A stretch of DNA of 64,000 bases from assembly GCF_004340905.1 (NCBI RefSeq), contig NZ_SLXD01000005.1:248001-312000 (forward strand), read 5' to 3'. Source of the DNA: Rubrivivax gelatinosus (GTDB taxonomy: Bacteria; Pseudomonadota; Gammaproteobacteria; Burkholderiales; Burkholderiaceae_C). Shown here piece by piece: positions 7,469-15,278 of the stretch. Under the pieces are notes generated by a model. The model was not told the DNA's origin. It saw nothing but the letters and a program-made list of their open reading frames with translations, and made no database searches. The position numbers and the translations under genes were made by a program. How positions within the stretch are numbered: the stretch's first letter is position 1; each line of letters starts with the position of its first letter.

Positions 7469-9766
7469 TCAGCGCACCGTCAGTGTCATCCGCGCCGTCC
7501 CCGTCAGGCCGCCGGGATCGCTGGCCGTCACGGTGAAGGCGTGTGTGCCGGCCAGCGGCTTCTTCCAGGCCAGCTTGCCCTTGGAATCGATGCTGAGGCC
7601 TGCCGGCGCGCCGGAGACCGTGAAGCGAAGCTTGTCGCCGTTGGCATCCCGGGCGGAGACCTTGAACGACCACTTCTTGCCGGCCGTCGCCGACATCGCG
7701 GCGCCATCGACGACGGGCGCCGAGGGCGGCGCGACGACCTTCAGCTTGATCTTCTTCGACACCGAGGCGCCGTAGGCGTCGCTCGCCTTGACGCTCACCG
7801 TGAACTTGCCGATGGTCGGCCGGGCCCAGCGGACGACGCCGTCCGCCGAGATGCTCATGCCGGCAGGCGCCTTCGTGAGCGTGTAGCTCAACGCATCGCC
7901 GTCGGGATCGGTGCCGGCGACCGTGGCCTCGAACGGCCGCCCGGCGAAGGCCGACCACGACGCCGACGGCAGCGAGGGCTTGCGGTTGGCCTGGCCGATG
8001 CTGAAGACCACCGTGCCGCGAGCCTTGTTGCCCTTGGCGTCGAGCGCCGTCAGCGCCACCGAATGGCTGCCGGCGGCCGGCTTCGGCCAGCTGAAGCTCC
8101 GGCTCGCGGCGTTGAAGCTCATGCCCTTGGGCAAGGCGCCTTCGACGCCGAGCGTGATCGCATCGCCGTCGGGATCGGACACGGGCACCGTGAACGACAG
8201 CGCCGACTTGACCCGCCCCGTGGCTTTCAGGCTGCCGAAGACCGGAGGACGGTTCGGAGCGGTCGCCGGCACCAGCCGGGTGAGCAGCACATCGACGTTG
8301 GGCGTGCCGATGCCGGAGGGGTGGTCGTAGCCGACGGCCGCGGTGCAGCCACGGCAGCTGCCGTTGGCACCCGAGGTGATGTCGCTGAACGACGGACTGC
8401 CCATCAGGCCGTACAACGAGATGTGGGTCGTCGACAACGCCCCCCAGCCGCGCCGCTGGCGCTGGGCGTTGGCGACGGCGAGGATGCCGGCCCACTGCGG
8501 CGTGCCGGCGCTGGTGCCGCCGAGCGCCAGCCACTGGCCCTCGTGGTAGACCTGATGGCCCGTGTACGGGTCGGCGTTGAACGACACGTCGGCGGTGCCG
8601 CGGCCGCCGAGCGCCGAGCCCTGCGTCTTGACGGCCAGCTGGTACGAAGGGCGGGAGAAGTAGAGGCTGGTGCCGCCGCCGCTGCCGGACCAGACGTTCT
8701 CGCGGCGCGGATTGACGCCGTCGTAGCTCAGCGTGGTGCCGCCGACGGCGAGCACCTCGGGGGTCACCGCCGGCCACAGGCTCTGCGTCCCGTCGTCGCC
8801 GACGGCGGCGACGTAGTTCATGCCCCGGCCCTTGAAGCTCGACTGCAGCGACGTGGCCCAGCTGGCTTCTTCAGCCCCCCAGCTCATGCTGACGACGCCG
8901 GCCCCCATGCGGTTGGCCAGTTCGACGGCCGGCAACATGTCGGCCAGCGTTTCGCTCGCCGCCTGGATCAGCACCAGTCTGGCCATCGGCGCCATCGCGT
9001 GGGCCCATTGCAGATCCAGCGCCGTCTCCATGCCCCACTCGTCGTCGCCGGTCGGCACCTGGCTGAGCAGCTGTCCGGAGGCGTCGACATTGGCCACCAG
9101 CAGCGAACATCCGCCCGTCGCCGAGGCCGCGGCGAGCGGCAGCCGGGTTCCCGGCGCCACGGTGGAGCCGCCGCTGCAGCCCGGCAGGCCGAAGCGTCTG
9201 GCGAAGACGTTCAGATCGGCGAATGCCGTCGAATGGCGGCCGGCGACGACGATGTAGATCGTCTGCCCGGCGCCTTTCGCCGCGGCATCGGCCGACGCAA
9301 GCTTGGGCAGGCGGTAGGCGCGACGGATCTCGTCGGGGTCGTAGACGGTCGCGACCGTCGTGTCGGCCGGCCGCACGATGCCCGACGCCGCGGCGGCACG
9401 GACCTCGGCGCGGCGGGCCTCGAACCGGGAAGGCGTCAGCCGCTTCGTGTCGATGCGCGAATCGACGCCGTCGAGCACGATCTGCTGCGGTCCTCCCAGC
9501 GCCTGCGCGCTGACCTCGCCGGCGGGCGCCGGTTCGGGCAGCAGCACCGGCAGCGCATGGAACATCGGCCGCACGCGGGCCGTCGCATCGACCGCGGCCG
9601 GCGCGACCGGCCCGGCTTCGGCCGTGGCGAGGGCGGCGGCCTGTGCCGAATCGGCATCCTGTTCGTCACCACCGCCGCAGCCGCCGAGGCCGGCGAAGGC
9701 GATGGCCACGAGAACGGCGAGCAGGCTGCGTTGGCCCGCGCGGTCACGTCCGTTGAGTCCTCCCAC
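7469..9766 (-). CDS. Sedolisin-family (S53) serine peptidase lipoprotein with Ig-like repeats
   Basis: 765 residues from a GTG start with AAGGG upstream. Residues 1-35 are a lipoprotein signal with lipobox LGGC, so the protein should be lipid-anchored outside the inner membrane. The catalytic domain (about 130-500) shows the Glu-Asp pair in WGMETALDLQWAHAMAP (near residue 245), SMSWGAEEAS, VGDDGT, and the Ser motif LGGTSAGTPQWAG (near 418): the Ser-Glu-Asp set of sedolisins. GDD replaces the usual GDS after the oxyanion region. From about 505 to the end are three related repeats of 85-90 residues, each with DPDGDxxxxxxxxxPxGxS, as in putative Ig/cadherin-like domains. It is probably a self-processed secreted protease; substrates are unknown. 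Confidence 0.87.
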   Translation of the reverse strand: MGGLNGRDRAGQRSLLAVLVAIAFAGLGGCGGGDEQDADSAQAAALATAEAGPVAPAAVDATARVRPMFHALPVLLPEPAPAGEVSAQALGGPQQIVLDGVDSRIDTKRLTPSRFEARRAEVRAAAASGIVRPADTTVATVYDPDEIRRAYRLPKLASADAAAKGAGQTIYIVVAGRHSTAFADLNVFARRFGLPGCSGGSTVAPGTRLPLAAASATGGCSLLVANVDASGQLLSQVPTGDDEWGMETALDLQWAHAMAPMARLVLIQAASETLADMLPAVELANRMGAGVVSMSWGAEEASWATSLQSSFKGRGMNYVAAVGDDGTQSLWPAVTPEVLAVGGTTLSYDGVNPRRENVWSGSGGGTSLYFSRPSYQLAVKTQGSALGGRGTADVSFNADPYTGHQVYHEGQWLALGGTSAGTPQWAGILAVANAQRQRRGWGALSTTHISLYGLMGSPSFSDITSGANGSCRGCTAAVGYDHPSGIGTPNVDVLLTRLVPATAPNRPPVFGSLKATGRVKSALSFTVPVSDPDGDAITLGVEGALPKGMSFNAASRSFSWPKPAAGSHSVALTALDAKGNKARGTVVFSIGQANRKPSLPSASWSAFAGRPFEATVAGTDPDGDALSYTLTKAPAGMSISADGVVRWARPTIGKFTVSVKASDAYGASVSKKIKLKVVAPPSAPVVDGAAMSATAGKKWSFKVSARDANGDKLRFTVSGAPAGLSIDSKGKLAWKKPLAGTHAFTVTASDPGGLTGTARMTLTVR

Positions 9767-10035
9767 GAGATCCCTTTCCGAATGAGTTGAGCGTCATCCG
9801 GATTGTTTCCGCGTGTAAACCCGGGCGATCCATCAAACCCGTGACGACATACGTGAACAGCTGCTCGAATCGCGAGGCGCAAACGCAAGCCCCTGTCACA
9901 GCTCAACATTTCGGGTCACCGATGCGATTCTTCGGCGCCGCCGCCGCCAACGGCAGGCGCAGGAAAAAATGAAGTCCGCGTTTCGTTCGGACAGAGGATG
10001 GTCGAATCCCGCGGCGAATCGGTGGACGTGACCAA

Positions 10036-10070
10036 GAAAAAAGCCGCCAAGTCTTGCGACTGGGCGGCTT
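10036..10070 (-). terminator. Rho-independent terminator, probably the original tRNA-Ser terminator
   Basis: Read on the minus strand: AAGCCGCC, a short inner stem with loop GCAA, then GGCGGCTTTTTT. It is a clear stem of 8 bp plus 4 inner pairs followed by a T run. No minus-strand gene now lies directly upstream of it. It sits 37 bp beyond the 14-bp repeat that duplicates the 3' end of tRNA-Ser, so it is best explained as the terminator that followed the tRNA before the element integrated. Confidence 0.7.
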
Positions 10071-10107
10071 TCTCGTTGCAACCTTGTTCAGGCGGCGATT
10101 GTTCGCT

Positions 10108-10121
10108 TGGCGGAGTCGGAG
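10108..10121. repeat. attL-side copy of the 14-bp att core
   Basis: TGGCGGAGTCGGAG, identical to the last 14 bases of tRNA-Ser (27464-27477) and in the same orientation. After a 6-bp interruption (TCTGCC) the match resumes with GGATTCGAAC at 10128-10137, which corresponds to the T-loop region of the tRNA. This is what a displaced tRNA tail left at the far end of an integrated element would look like. Confidence 0.75.
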
Positions 10122-10268
10122 TCTGCCGGATTCGAACTTCTGATGATTGCGCCGCGTTGCATATCGGGCGAGGCTCCGTAGGAGAGTGAGAGCGGGGGTG
10201 TTTCTCCACCGTGCATCGGATAACATCCAATTGCACCGCGTTTGGCGGGTTGTATGGCAGGAGAACCG

Positions 10269-11516
10269 ATGCCGAAGATCGCAAAGGAGCTGAACGCGCT
10301 GGCCGTGTCCCGGCTGAAGGCGCCGGGCGTTCACCCGGTGGGCGTCGTCCCTGGACTGGCGCTGCAGGTTAGCGAGACCGGCGGCCGTAGTTGGGTGCTG
10401 CGGGTAATGGTCGGCACGCGCCGGCGCTGGATGGGTCTGGGCGGCTACCCGGAGGTGTCGCTGGCCGATGCCCGCGACAAGGCGCGCGCGGCGCGCGAGT
10501 TGGTCCGGCAGGGCGTCGACCCGATCGAGAAGGCGCGCGAGCAGCGCAGCGCGCTGAAGTCCAGTGCCGCACGGACCAAGACGTTCCGCGCCGTGGCCGA
10601 GGCCTATGTCGATGCGCACCGGTCTGCCTGGCGAAACGCGAAGCACGCGGCGCAGTGGGCAGCCACCCTGGAGACCTACGCCCACCCCGTCGTCGGCGAT
10701 CTGCTGGTGGCCGACATCGAGCGGGAGCACGTCCTGGAGATCCTGCGGCCGATCTGGACCGAGAAGACCGAGACGGCGACGCGTGTTCGCGGCCGGGTAG
10801 AGTCCGTGCTGTCCTACGCGATGGCGGCCGGCTACCGGCCCGAGGGGCTGAACCCGGCGCGTTGGCGCGGCCACCTCGACAAGCTGCTGCCGAAGCCGTC
10901 CAAGGTCGCGAAGGTCGAGCATCACCCTGCCCTCCCGATCCCGCGCGTCGGCGAGTTCATGCAGCGGCTACGAGCGATGCAAGGTATGGGTGCCCGGGCG
11001 CTGGAGTTCGCCATCTTGACGGCGGCACGATCTGGCGAGGTGCGCGGCGCGACGTGGAACGAGATCGACATTGAGGCAGCCGTCTGGACCGTTCCAGCCT
11101 CAAGGATGAAGGCCGGCAAGGAGCATCGCGTTCCGCTGTCGACCGCAGCCGTGGACCTGCTGAAGGCGGTGCCCCGGCTCGTCAACGACGACAACCTCGT
11201 CTTCGTGTCGCCTCGCGGCAAGGCGCTGAGCGACATGACCTTGTCAGCCGTGACCCGGCGGATGGCAGAGTCGGCGGTGCCTCACGGGTTCCGCTCCACC
11301 TTCCGGGACTGGGCTGCCGAGCGCACCACATACCCTTCGGACTTGGCCGAAACGGCGCTGGCGCATGCGATCGGCAACAAGGTGGAGGCGGCCTACCGTC
11401 GCGGCGACCAGTTCGAGAAGCGGCGCCGGATGATGGCCGATTGGGCCGCGTTCCTCGCCCATGTGGAGCGCTCCCCCGAGGTCGTAGACCTGGCTGAGCG
11501 GCGCGCCGCAGGCTGA
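10269..11516 (+). CDS. Tyrosine recombinase / phage integrase
   Basis: 415 residues, the usual length for P4-type integrases. An N-terminal DUF4102-like domain (about 1-90, with LGGYPEVSLADARDKARAAR and GVDPIEKAREQ) is followed by a SAM-like core-binding domain and the catalytic domain. Visible active-site residues are the Arg of ILTAARSGEVRG, the HxxR of PHGFRSTFRDW, and a late His/Tyr in AHAIGNKVEAAYRRGD. The ATG at 10269 is chosen because AGGAG lies 8 nt upstream; the ATG at 10254 is alternative. It is the first gene inside the left att copy and reads inward. It should catalyse integration into tRNA-Ser, probably reversed with the excisionase-like protein at the other end. Confidence 0.93.
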   Translation: MPKIAKELNALAVSRLKAPGVHPVGVVPGLALQVSETGGRSWVLRVMVGTRRRWMGLGGYPEVSLADARDKARAARELVRQGVDPIEKAREQRSALKSSAARTKTFRAVAEAYVDAHRSAWRNAKHAAQWAATLETYAHPVVGDLLVADIEREHVLEILRPIWTEKTETATRVRGRVESVLSYAMAAGYRPEGLNPARWRGHLDKLLPKPSKVAKVEHHPALPIPRVGEFMQRLRAMQGMGARALEFAILTAARSGEVRGATWNEIDIEAAVWTVPASRMKAGKEHRVPLSTAAVDLLKAVPRLVNDDNLVFVSPRGKALSDMTLSAVTRRMAESAVPHGFRSTFRDWAAERTTYPSDLAETALAHAIGNKVEAAYRRGDQFEKRRRMMADWAAFLAHVERSPEVVDLAERRAAG

Positions 11517-11551
11517 AGAGCCACACCAGCCAGGCAACTGGCGCCGGCACG

Positions 11552-11980
11552 CTACAACCGGATCAGCGAGCAGACGTGGTCGTACGCATGCTGCAACTCG
11601 GACTGGTAGTTCGGGAAGAGCGACACACACGCGGGGTCCCCCGCCACGCCGGCGAAACGTTCATGCCATGGTGACCCGTCTCGGAGGACGATCACAGCTT
11701 CGTCGCAGTCGGGGAACTGGTCTGCTGTGATGTCGACGACAAGGCTGCCTTGCTGAAGCCAAGAGTGATGGTGGTCGCCCCTTCGGCCCTCCACGTAGCG
11801 GAAAGGCCCACAGCCCCGATCGAGCAAGTACTGACCGAGCAAAAGCGAGGTGTCGCCGCAGGCGCCGCCCGGAAAGTCCCTGAAGTCCCGAGTCAGTTGC
11901 TGGCGATCCGCCGTCTCGATTGCAGCCCTGAACGCGATCGCAAGCGTTCGAACATATGCGGTGTCTTTCCTTCTTGGCAT
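11552..11980 (-). CDS. Papain/transglutaminase-like cargo protein
   Basis: 142 residues from the ATG at 11980 (MPRRKDTAYVRTLAIAF); the frame opens 15 codons earlier. A Cys in FPGGACGDTSLLLGQYL (about residue 40), a His cluster in RRGDHHHSWLQQGSLV, and an Asp in VDITADQF are spaced like the Cys-His-Asp triad of papain-like/transglutaminase-fold proteins. The run HxSWLxxGxxxVDITxxQF is characteristic of that fold. It is transcribed opposite to the integrase, and the two genes end 35 bp apart. Its position between integrase and alpA marks it as accessory cargo. The activity is inferred from motif spacing only, and the substrate is unknown. Confidence 0.55.
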   Translation of the reverse strand: MPRRKDTAYVRTLAIAFRAAIETADRQQLTRDFRDFPGGACGDTSLLLGQYLLDRGCGPFRYVEGRRGDHHHSWLQQGSLVVDITADQFPDCDEAVIVLRDGSPWHERFAGVAGDPACVSLFPNYQSELQHAYDHVCSLIRL

Positions 11981-12042
11981 AGGCCAGCTCCTTCGCAGAG
12001 TTGTAGCTTCCTCACTCCGCCGCATCGATCCGAGAGGTCCGC

Positions 12043-12096
12043 ACCGTACACCGTACCGATTACGGTATTCGCAACATTCGATCGGCGCTTACGGTA
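12043..12096. promoter_or_regulatory. Cluster of ACCGTA/TACGGT half-sites in divergent region
   Basis: The 210-bp region between the minus-strand cargo gene and alpA holds ACCGTAC twice in tandem (12043-12049, 12050-12056) and TTACGGTA twice (12060-12067, 12089-12096), the latter being the reverse complement of the same half-site. TACCGATTACGGTA is a short inverted repeat. The layout is that of a repressor/activator operator controlling divergent promoters. The binding protein is not known; the element's own AlpA, XRE or Rha proteins are candidates. Confidence 0.5.
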
Positions 12097-12190
12097 ATCA
12101 CTTCATCCGGAACTCACGATGCCGTCCACACTGACACCCGTTGCAAATCGTTTCGCGTGAGTGCATCGCGCGTGACAACGGAGGATCAGG

Positions 12191-12508
12191 ATGCAAACCA
12201 AGAGCCGGTGCGCCGGCAACAGCGGCGACGGGCCGGAGCCGATGATGGAGAGGCTAGCCGCAATTCGGAACCCGGCAACCGCACCCGCCGCCGCCTTGCC
12301 GGTCGCACTCCGGGATTTCGACTCGCTGCCGGACTCGGCGTTCGTGCGTCGCCCCGTCGTGCTGGGGCTTCTCGGCGGTATCAACGCAGTAACTCTGTGG
12401 CGATGGACACAGAGCGGCAAGTGGCCGTCGCCTGCCCGGATCGGTGGCAATGTCGCCTGGCGCGTCGCTGACGTTCGCAAGGCCCTGGCCGACCTCTCCA
12501 CTTCCTGA
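12191..12508 (+). CDS. AlpA-family transcriptional regulator
   Basis: 105 residues; GGAGG lies 6 nt before the ATG. The C-terminal 60 residues form a MerR-like winged helix-turn-helix of the AlpA type: VRRPVVLGLLGG, then NAVTLWRWTQSGKWPSP, ARIGGNVAWRVADVRKALADL. AlpA proteins activate integrase or excision genes in P4-like elements and are master regulators in Gram-negative phage-inducible islands. The first 45 residues are low-complexity. It sits between the half-site cluster and the replication genes, as expected for the switch gene of this element. Confidence 0.8.
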   Translation: MQTKSRCAGNSGDGPEPMMERLAAIRNPATAPAAALPVALRDFDSLPDSAFVRRPVVLGLLGGINAVTLWRWTQSGKWPSPARIGGNVAWRVADVRKALADLSTS

Positions 12509-12541
12509 GGTGCGTCTACATGATGACGCCCAAAGAAAAGA

Positions 12542-12569
12542 GCCCCCAGCGTGGCGAAGCGCTGGGGGC
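12542..12569 (-). terminator. Hairpin in the alpA-DUF1376 gap, terminator-like on the minus strand
   Basis: GCCCCCAGCG and CGCTGGGGGC pair perfectly (10 bp, 8-nt loop). The left flank is A-rich, so a transcript of the minus strand would end in TCTTTTCTTT, a terminator-like tail. The surrounding 318-bp gap (12509-12826) contains one open frame (12520-12816) that looks non-coding. The hairpin may shield alpA from antisense transcription or act as an RNA leader for the replication genes. Confidence 0.5.
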
Positions 12570-12826
12570 GAAGCGAAGCCCAACCAAGGGCTCGAGCACA
12601 CGAACGAGGGGAATGGTGCAGGACGGCGGAGGGCAGCGCGCACCCGCCTTTCCGTCTCGCCTGGCCCGCTGTCGCAGCCGCGTGAAGCTCGCCCGCCGGC
12701 CCCGACCCATGTCACCGACCGTGCAGTTCACGCTCGCTGGGCTACGCAAGTCCGGCTCGGTCTGGCTCGCCCAGGCACCTGCCGGCCAGACGTCGAGCGC
12801 AACTTGGGCGAGGTAGCTCGGCGCCC

Positions 12827-13684
12827 ATGAACTTCTACAAGCACCACATCGGCGACTACGCCCAGGCGACGGCGCACCTGTCTTTCGTTGAGGACGCGGC
12901 CTACGCCCGGATGCTCCGGAAGTACTACGCCGAGGAGAAGCCTCTACCGGCTGACCTGAAGGCAGTGCAGCGCCTGGTGGGCGCCCGCACGCGCGAGGAA
13001 CGCGACGCTGTCGAGCAGGTTCTGAGCGAGTTCTTCTACTTGGATGGGGACGGCTGGCACAACAAGCGCGCAGACGCAGAACTGGCGAGGGCCAGCGCGC
13101 AGGCGGAGACAAATCGTCGGATCGCAGAGGAACGAGAGGCCAAACGCCGCGCCCGTCGAGCGCCCAACGAACCGAGCACGAAGCGTGCGGCTACCGAACA
13201 CGAACCGTTGCACGAATCGTTGGCTTGTCGTGAACCTAGCCAGACACCAGACGCCAGACACCAGACGCCAGAAGAGGAAGAAGAGAAAGAGGAGCGCATA
13301 GAACGCATGCGCGCCCAGGCTGAAGCCGATGGCGTGGAGCCCACTTCCGCAGGCCTTGCATGCCGGGTCATCCGAGCCGCCGGCGTGCAGGACGTCAACC
13401 CTTCCCACCCCGACCTCGCGAAGCTGCTGGCCGCCGGCGCCACGCCCGAAGAGCTCGGCGATGTGGCCCGCGAGGCCGTTGCCAAGGGCAAGCCCCGGTT
13501 CGCCTGGGTGCTCGCCACGGCTGCTGGCCGCCGCCGCGATGCCGCGGACTCGCCAGCCATCCCCATCAAGCCTTCTTCCAACGCTTCCGGTCCGCCAGGC
13601 GCCGACTTCCTGAACCGAGCCCGCGCCGCGGCCGGCCTGAAGCCGGAAGAGCCCGAGGACCAAACGATCGAAATGCCCGCCTGA
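12827..13684 (+). CDS. DUF1376 (YdaU-type) phage replication protein
   Basis: 285 residues. The N-terminal 90 residues are a textbook DUF1376 domain: MNFYKHHIGDYAQATAHLSF, VEDAAYARMLRKYYAEEKPLP, then a helical block. These domains open replication-initiation proteins in lambdoid and related prophages. The middle (about 95-150) is a charged, Glu/Arg-rich linker, and the C-terminal part contains GLACRVIRAAGVQDVNPSHPD with a helical block resembling a second helix-rich replication domain. It is followed 2 bp later by another replication-type gene. It most likely binds the element's origin and recruits host helicase. Confidence 0.75.
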   Translation: MNFYKHHIGDYAQATAHLSFVEDAAYARMLRKYYAEEKPLPADLKAVQRLVGARTREERDAVEQVLSEFFYLDGDGWHNKRADAELARASAQAETNRRIAEEREAKRRARRAPNEPSTKRAATEHEPLHESLACREPSQTPDARHQTPEEEEEKEERIERMRAQAEADGVEPTSAGLACRVIRAAGVQDVNPSHPDLAKLLAAGATPEELGDVAREAVAKGKPRFAWVLATAAGRRRDAADSPAIPIKPSSNASGPPGADFLNRARAAAGLKPEEPEDQTIEMPA

Positions 13685-13686
13685 CC

Positions 13687-14490
13687 ATGAGGAACGCCGA
13701 CTTCGAGGAGTTCACAACCCGCCTGCGCGCGATGTTCGCGCTGCTGAGCCACGGCCGCTACGCGCCGGACGCCGACGCGTGCGGCTTGTGGTTCAAGGTG
13801 CTCGAGCCGTACCCGATGCCCGCGGTGGTGGCTGGCTTCAATGCGCACGTCCGCTCGCCAGAGACCGGGCGCACGTTGCCGATCCCCGGGGACATCGTCG
13901 CCAAGATCGAGGGCATCGTCGCCCGCGCCGACAGCCGGCCCAGTCCCGAGGAGGCCTGGGCGATTGCGCTGCAGGCGCGCGACGAGGCGTTGACGGTGAT
14001 CTGGACGGACGAGATCGCGCAGGCCTGGGACGCGGCGCGGCGGGTGCTGGAGCTGGGCGACGAGGTCGGTGCCCGCATGGCGTTCCGCGAGGTCTACGGC
14101 CGGCTGCTGGAGGCCGCGCGCGCGGAACGCTCGCCGGCCAGGTGGCAGGCCTCGATCGGGACCGACAAGGCACTGGCCGCTGACGCGCTGCGCCGTGCGG
14201 CCGCGTCGGGGCGCCAGCTCGACGGGGCGGCCCCCGCCGAGGTGCTGGCGCTGCCGGCGCCGCGCGCCCCGATCCCGCTCCTGACGACCCCGGTCGACGA
14301 AGCCGGCCCGGTGCCGCCGGAGAAGCTGGCAGCACTGCAGGCGATCCGCGAGCGGCTGGTGCGGCGCATCGCCGCGCCGGCGGCGTCCAGCGCCGACGCC
14401 CAAGCGAAGCGGAGAACTGCACAACTCAGAGACCGAGCCCGTAGGGCCGCGGCCTCCTACGCAACCAACCTCGACGAGAGCATTCAATGA
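13687..14490 (+). CDS. Phage replication-associated protein (helicase-loader-like, tentative)
   Basis: 267 residues, starting at an ATG 2 bp after the DUF1376 gene. The N-terminal 75 residues (FEEFTTRLRAMFALLSHGRY, then AGFNAHVRSPETGRTLPIPG, DIVAKIEG) resemble a small helical domain at the start of phage replisome-organiser partners. Next comes a helical region with several Trp, and an Ala/Pro-rich tail ending in an Arg-rich helix. Position directly after a DUF1376 protein mirrors the lambda O-P or DnaC-loader arrangement. No Walker motif is visible, so it is not an AAA+ loader. Its stop overlaps the next start as ATGA, implying translational coupling. Confidence 0.5.
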   Translation: MRNADFEEFTTRLRAMFALLSHGRYAPDADACGLWFKVLEPYPMPAVVAGFNAHVRSPETGRTLPIPGDIVAKIEGIVARADSRPSPEEAWAIALQARDEALTVIWTDEIAQAWDAARRVLELGDEVGARMAFREVYGRLLEAARAERSPARWQASIGTDKALAADALRRAAASGRQLDGAAPAEVLALPAPRAPIPLLTTPVDEAGPVPPEKLAALQAIRERLVRRIAAPAASSADAQAKRRTAQLRDRARRAAASYATNLDESIQ

Positions 14491-15266
14491 AGACCACCCT
14501 CCTGGGCAGCAAGTGGACTGGGCTCAATCCGAGCCTGCTCGCCAGCATCTTCCCGGTCGACGAGAAGGGGCTGCAGACGGACGGGCCGACGGTCGTCTCG
14601 CCTCCGCTTGAGTCGACGCTGGAGCTGACGGCCAACTGGCAGTCCGCGTTCGAACAGTCGGGCCTCGACGCCAGGCTGCCGCTGCTGACGCAGACGCTGC
14701 AGTCGGGCATCGGCGCGGCTGCGTTCGATTCGATGGGCAAGGCCACCGGCCCGGACACCACCGTCGGGAAGCTGCTCGAGATGGCCGCTGGCGTCATCAA
14801 GGAAGGCGCCGGGCGCAGCGGGATGACGAAGCTGAACAGCACACAGATCTTCTGCGGCGCCGCGCCGGTCAAGCTCCCGATCACGCTGAAGTTCCGCGCC
14901 TTCAGTGATCCGGCGTCCGAGGTGCAGGAGCCGGTCGACCAGCTCGCACGCTGGACCCTGGCGCGTCAGCTCGCGCGTGATGGCACCGTCGTCAGCGCGG
15001 TGAAGAACCTCTCCAACGGGCAGGGACTCCTCAAGTCGCTGCTGCCGTCCGTGGCGCCCCAGATGGTGGGCCTGCGCTTCGGGGGCTACCTCTTCTCGCC
15101 GCTTGTGATCGAGAGCATGACCTACAAGCTCACCGAGCCGCGGACTTCCAGCGGCGAACTGCTGCAGGGCACCGTGCAGCTCATGCTGGCCAGCCTGACG
15201 GCGCTCGACGCAGAGGACTGGAACCGGTCGCGCCGCGGCCTTCCGTCGCAGCTCTGGAACAACTGA
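14487..15266 (+). CDS. Phage protein of unknown function, possibly virion-associated
   Basis: 259 residues, beginning at an ATGA overlap with the preceding gene. It is predicted soluble with mixed beta structure. The segments PVKLPITLKFRAFSDPASEV and GELLQGTVQLMLASLTALD resemble strands in baseplate or tail-hub proteins, where a core residue pattern describes how loads and preferred planes are set. That is a weak impression, not a recognised motif. There is no signal peptide. Its position between replication genes and a regulator would be unusual for a structural gene, so a role private to the element is equally possible. Confidence 0.45.
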   Translation: MKTTLLGSKWTGLNPSLLASIFPVDEKGLQTDGPTVVSPPLESTLELTANWQSAFEQSGLDARLPLLTQTLQSGIGAAAFDSMGKATGPDTTVGKLLEMAAGVIKEGAGRSGMTKLNSTQIFCGAAPVKLPITLKFRAFSDPASEVQEPVDQLARWTLARQLARDGTVVSAVKNLSNGQGLLKSLLPSVAPQMVGLRFGGYLFSPLVIESMTYKLTEPRTSSGELLQGTVQLMLASLTALDAEDWNRSRRGLPSQLWNN

Positions 15267-15278
15267 GGGGCCACCGAC

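Noticed and set aside
10108..10145. A second tRNA gene at the left end of the element
   Set aside because: Only the acceptor 3' strand and a T-loop-like piece are present, interrupted by 6 bp, and the T stem does not pair; it is better read as a displaced att tail.
12520..12816. Open frame in the alpA-DUF1376 gap
   Set aside because: Contains the perfect hairpin, is Arg/Ser/Pro-rich and has no ribosome site or domain pattern.
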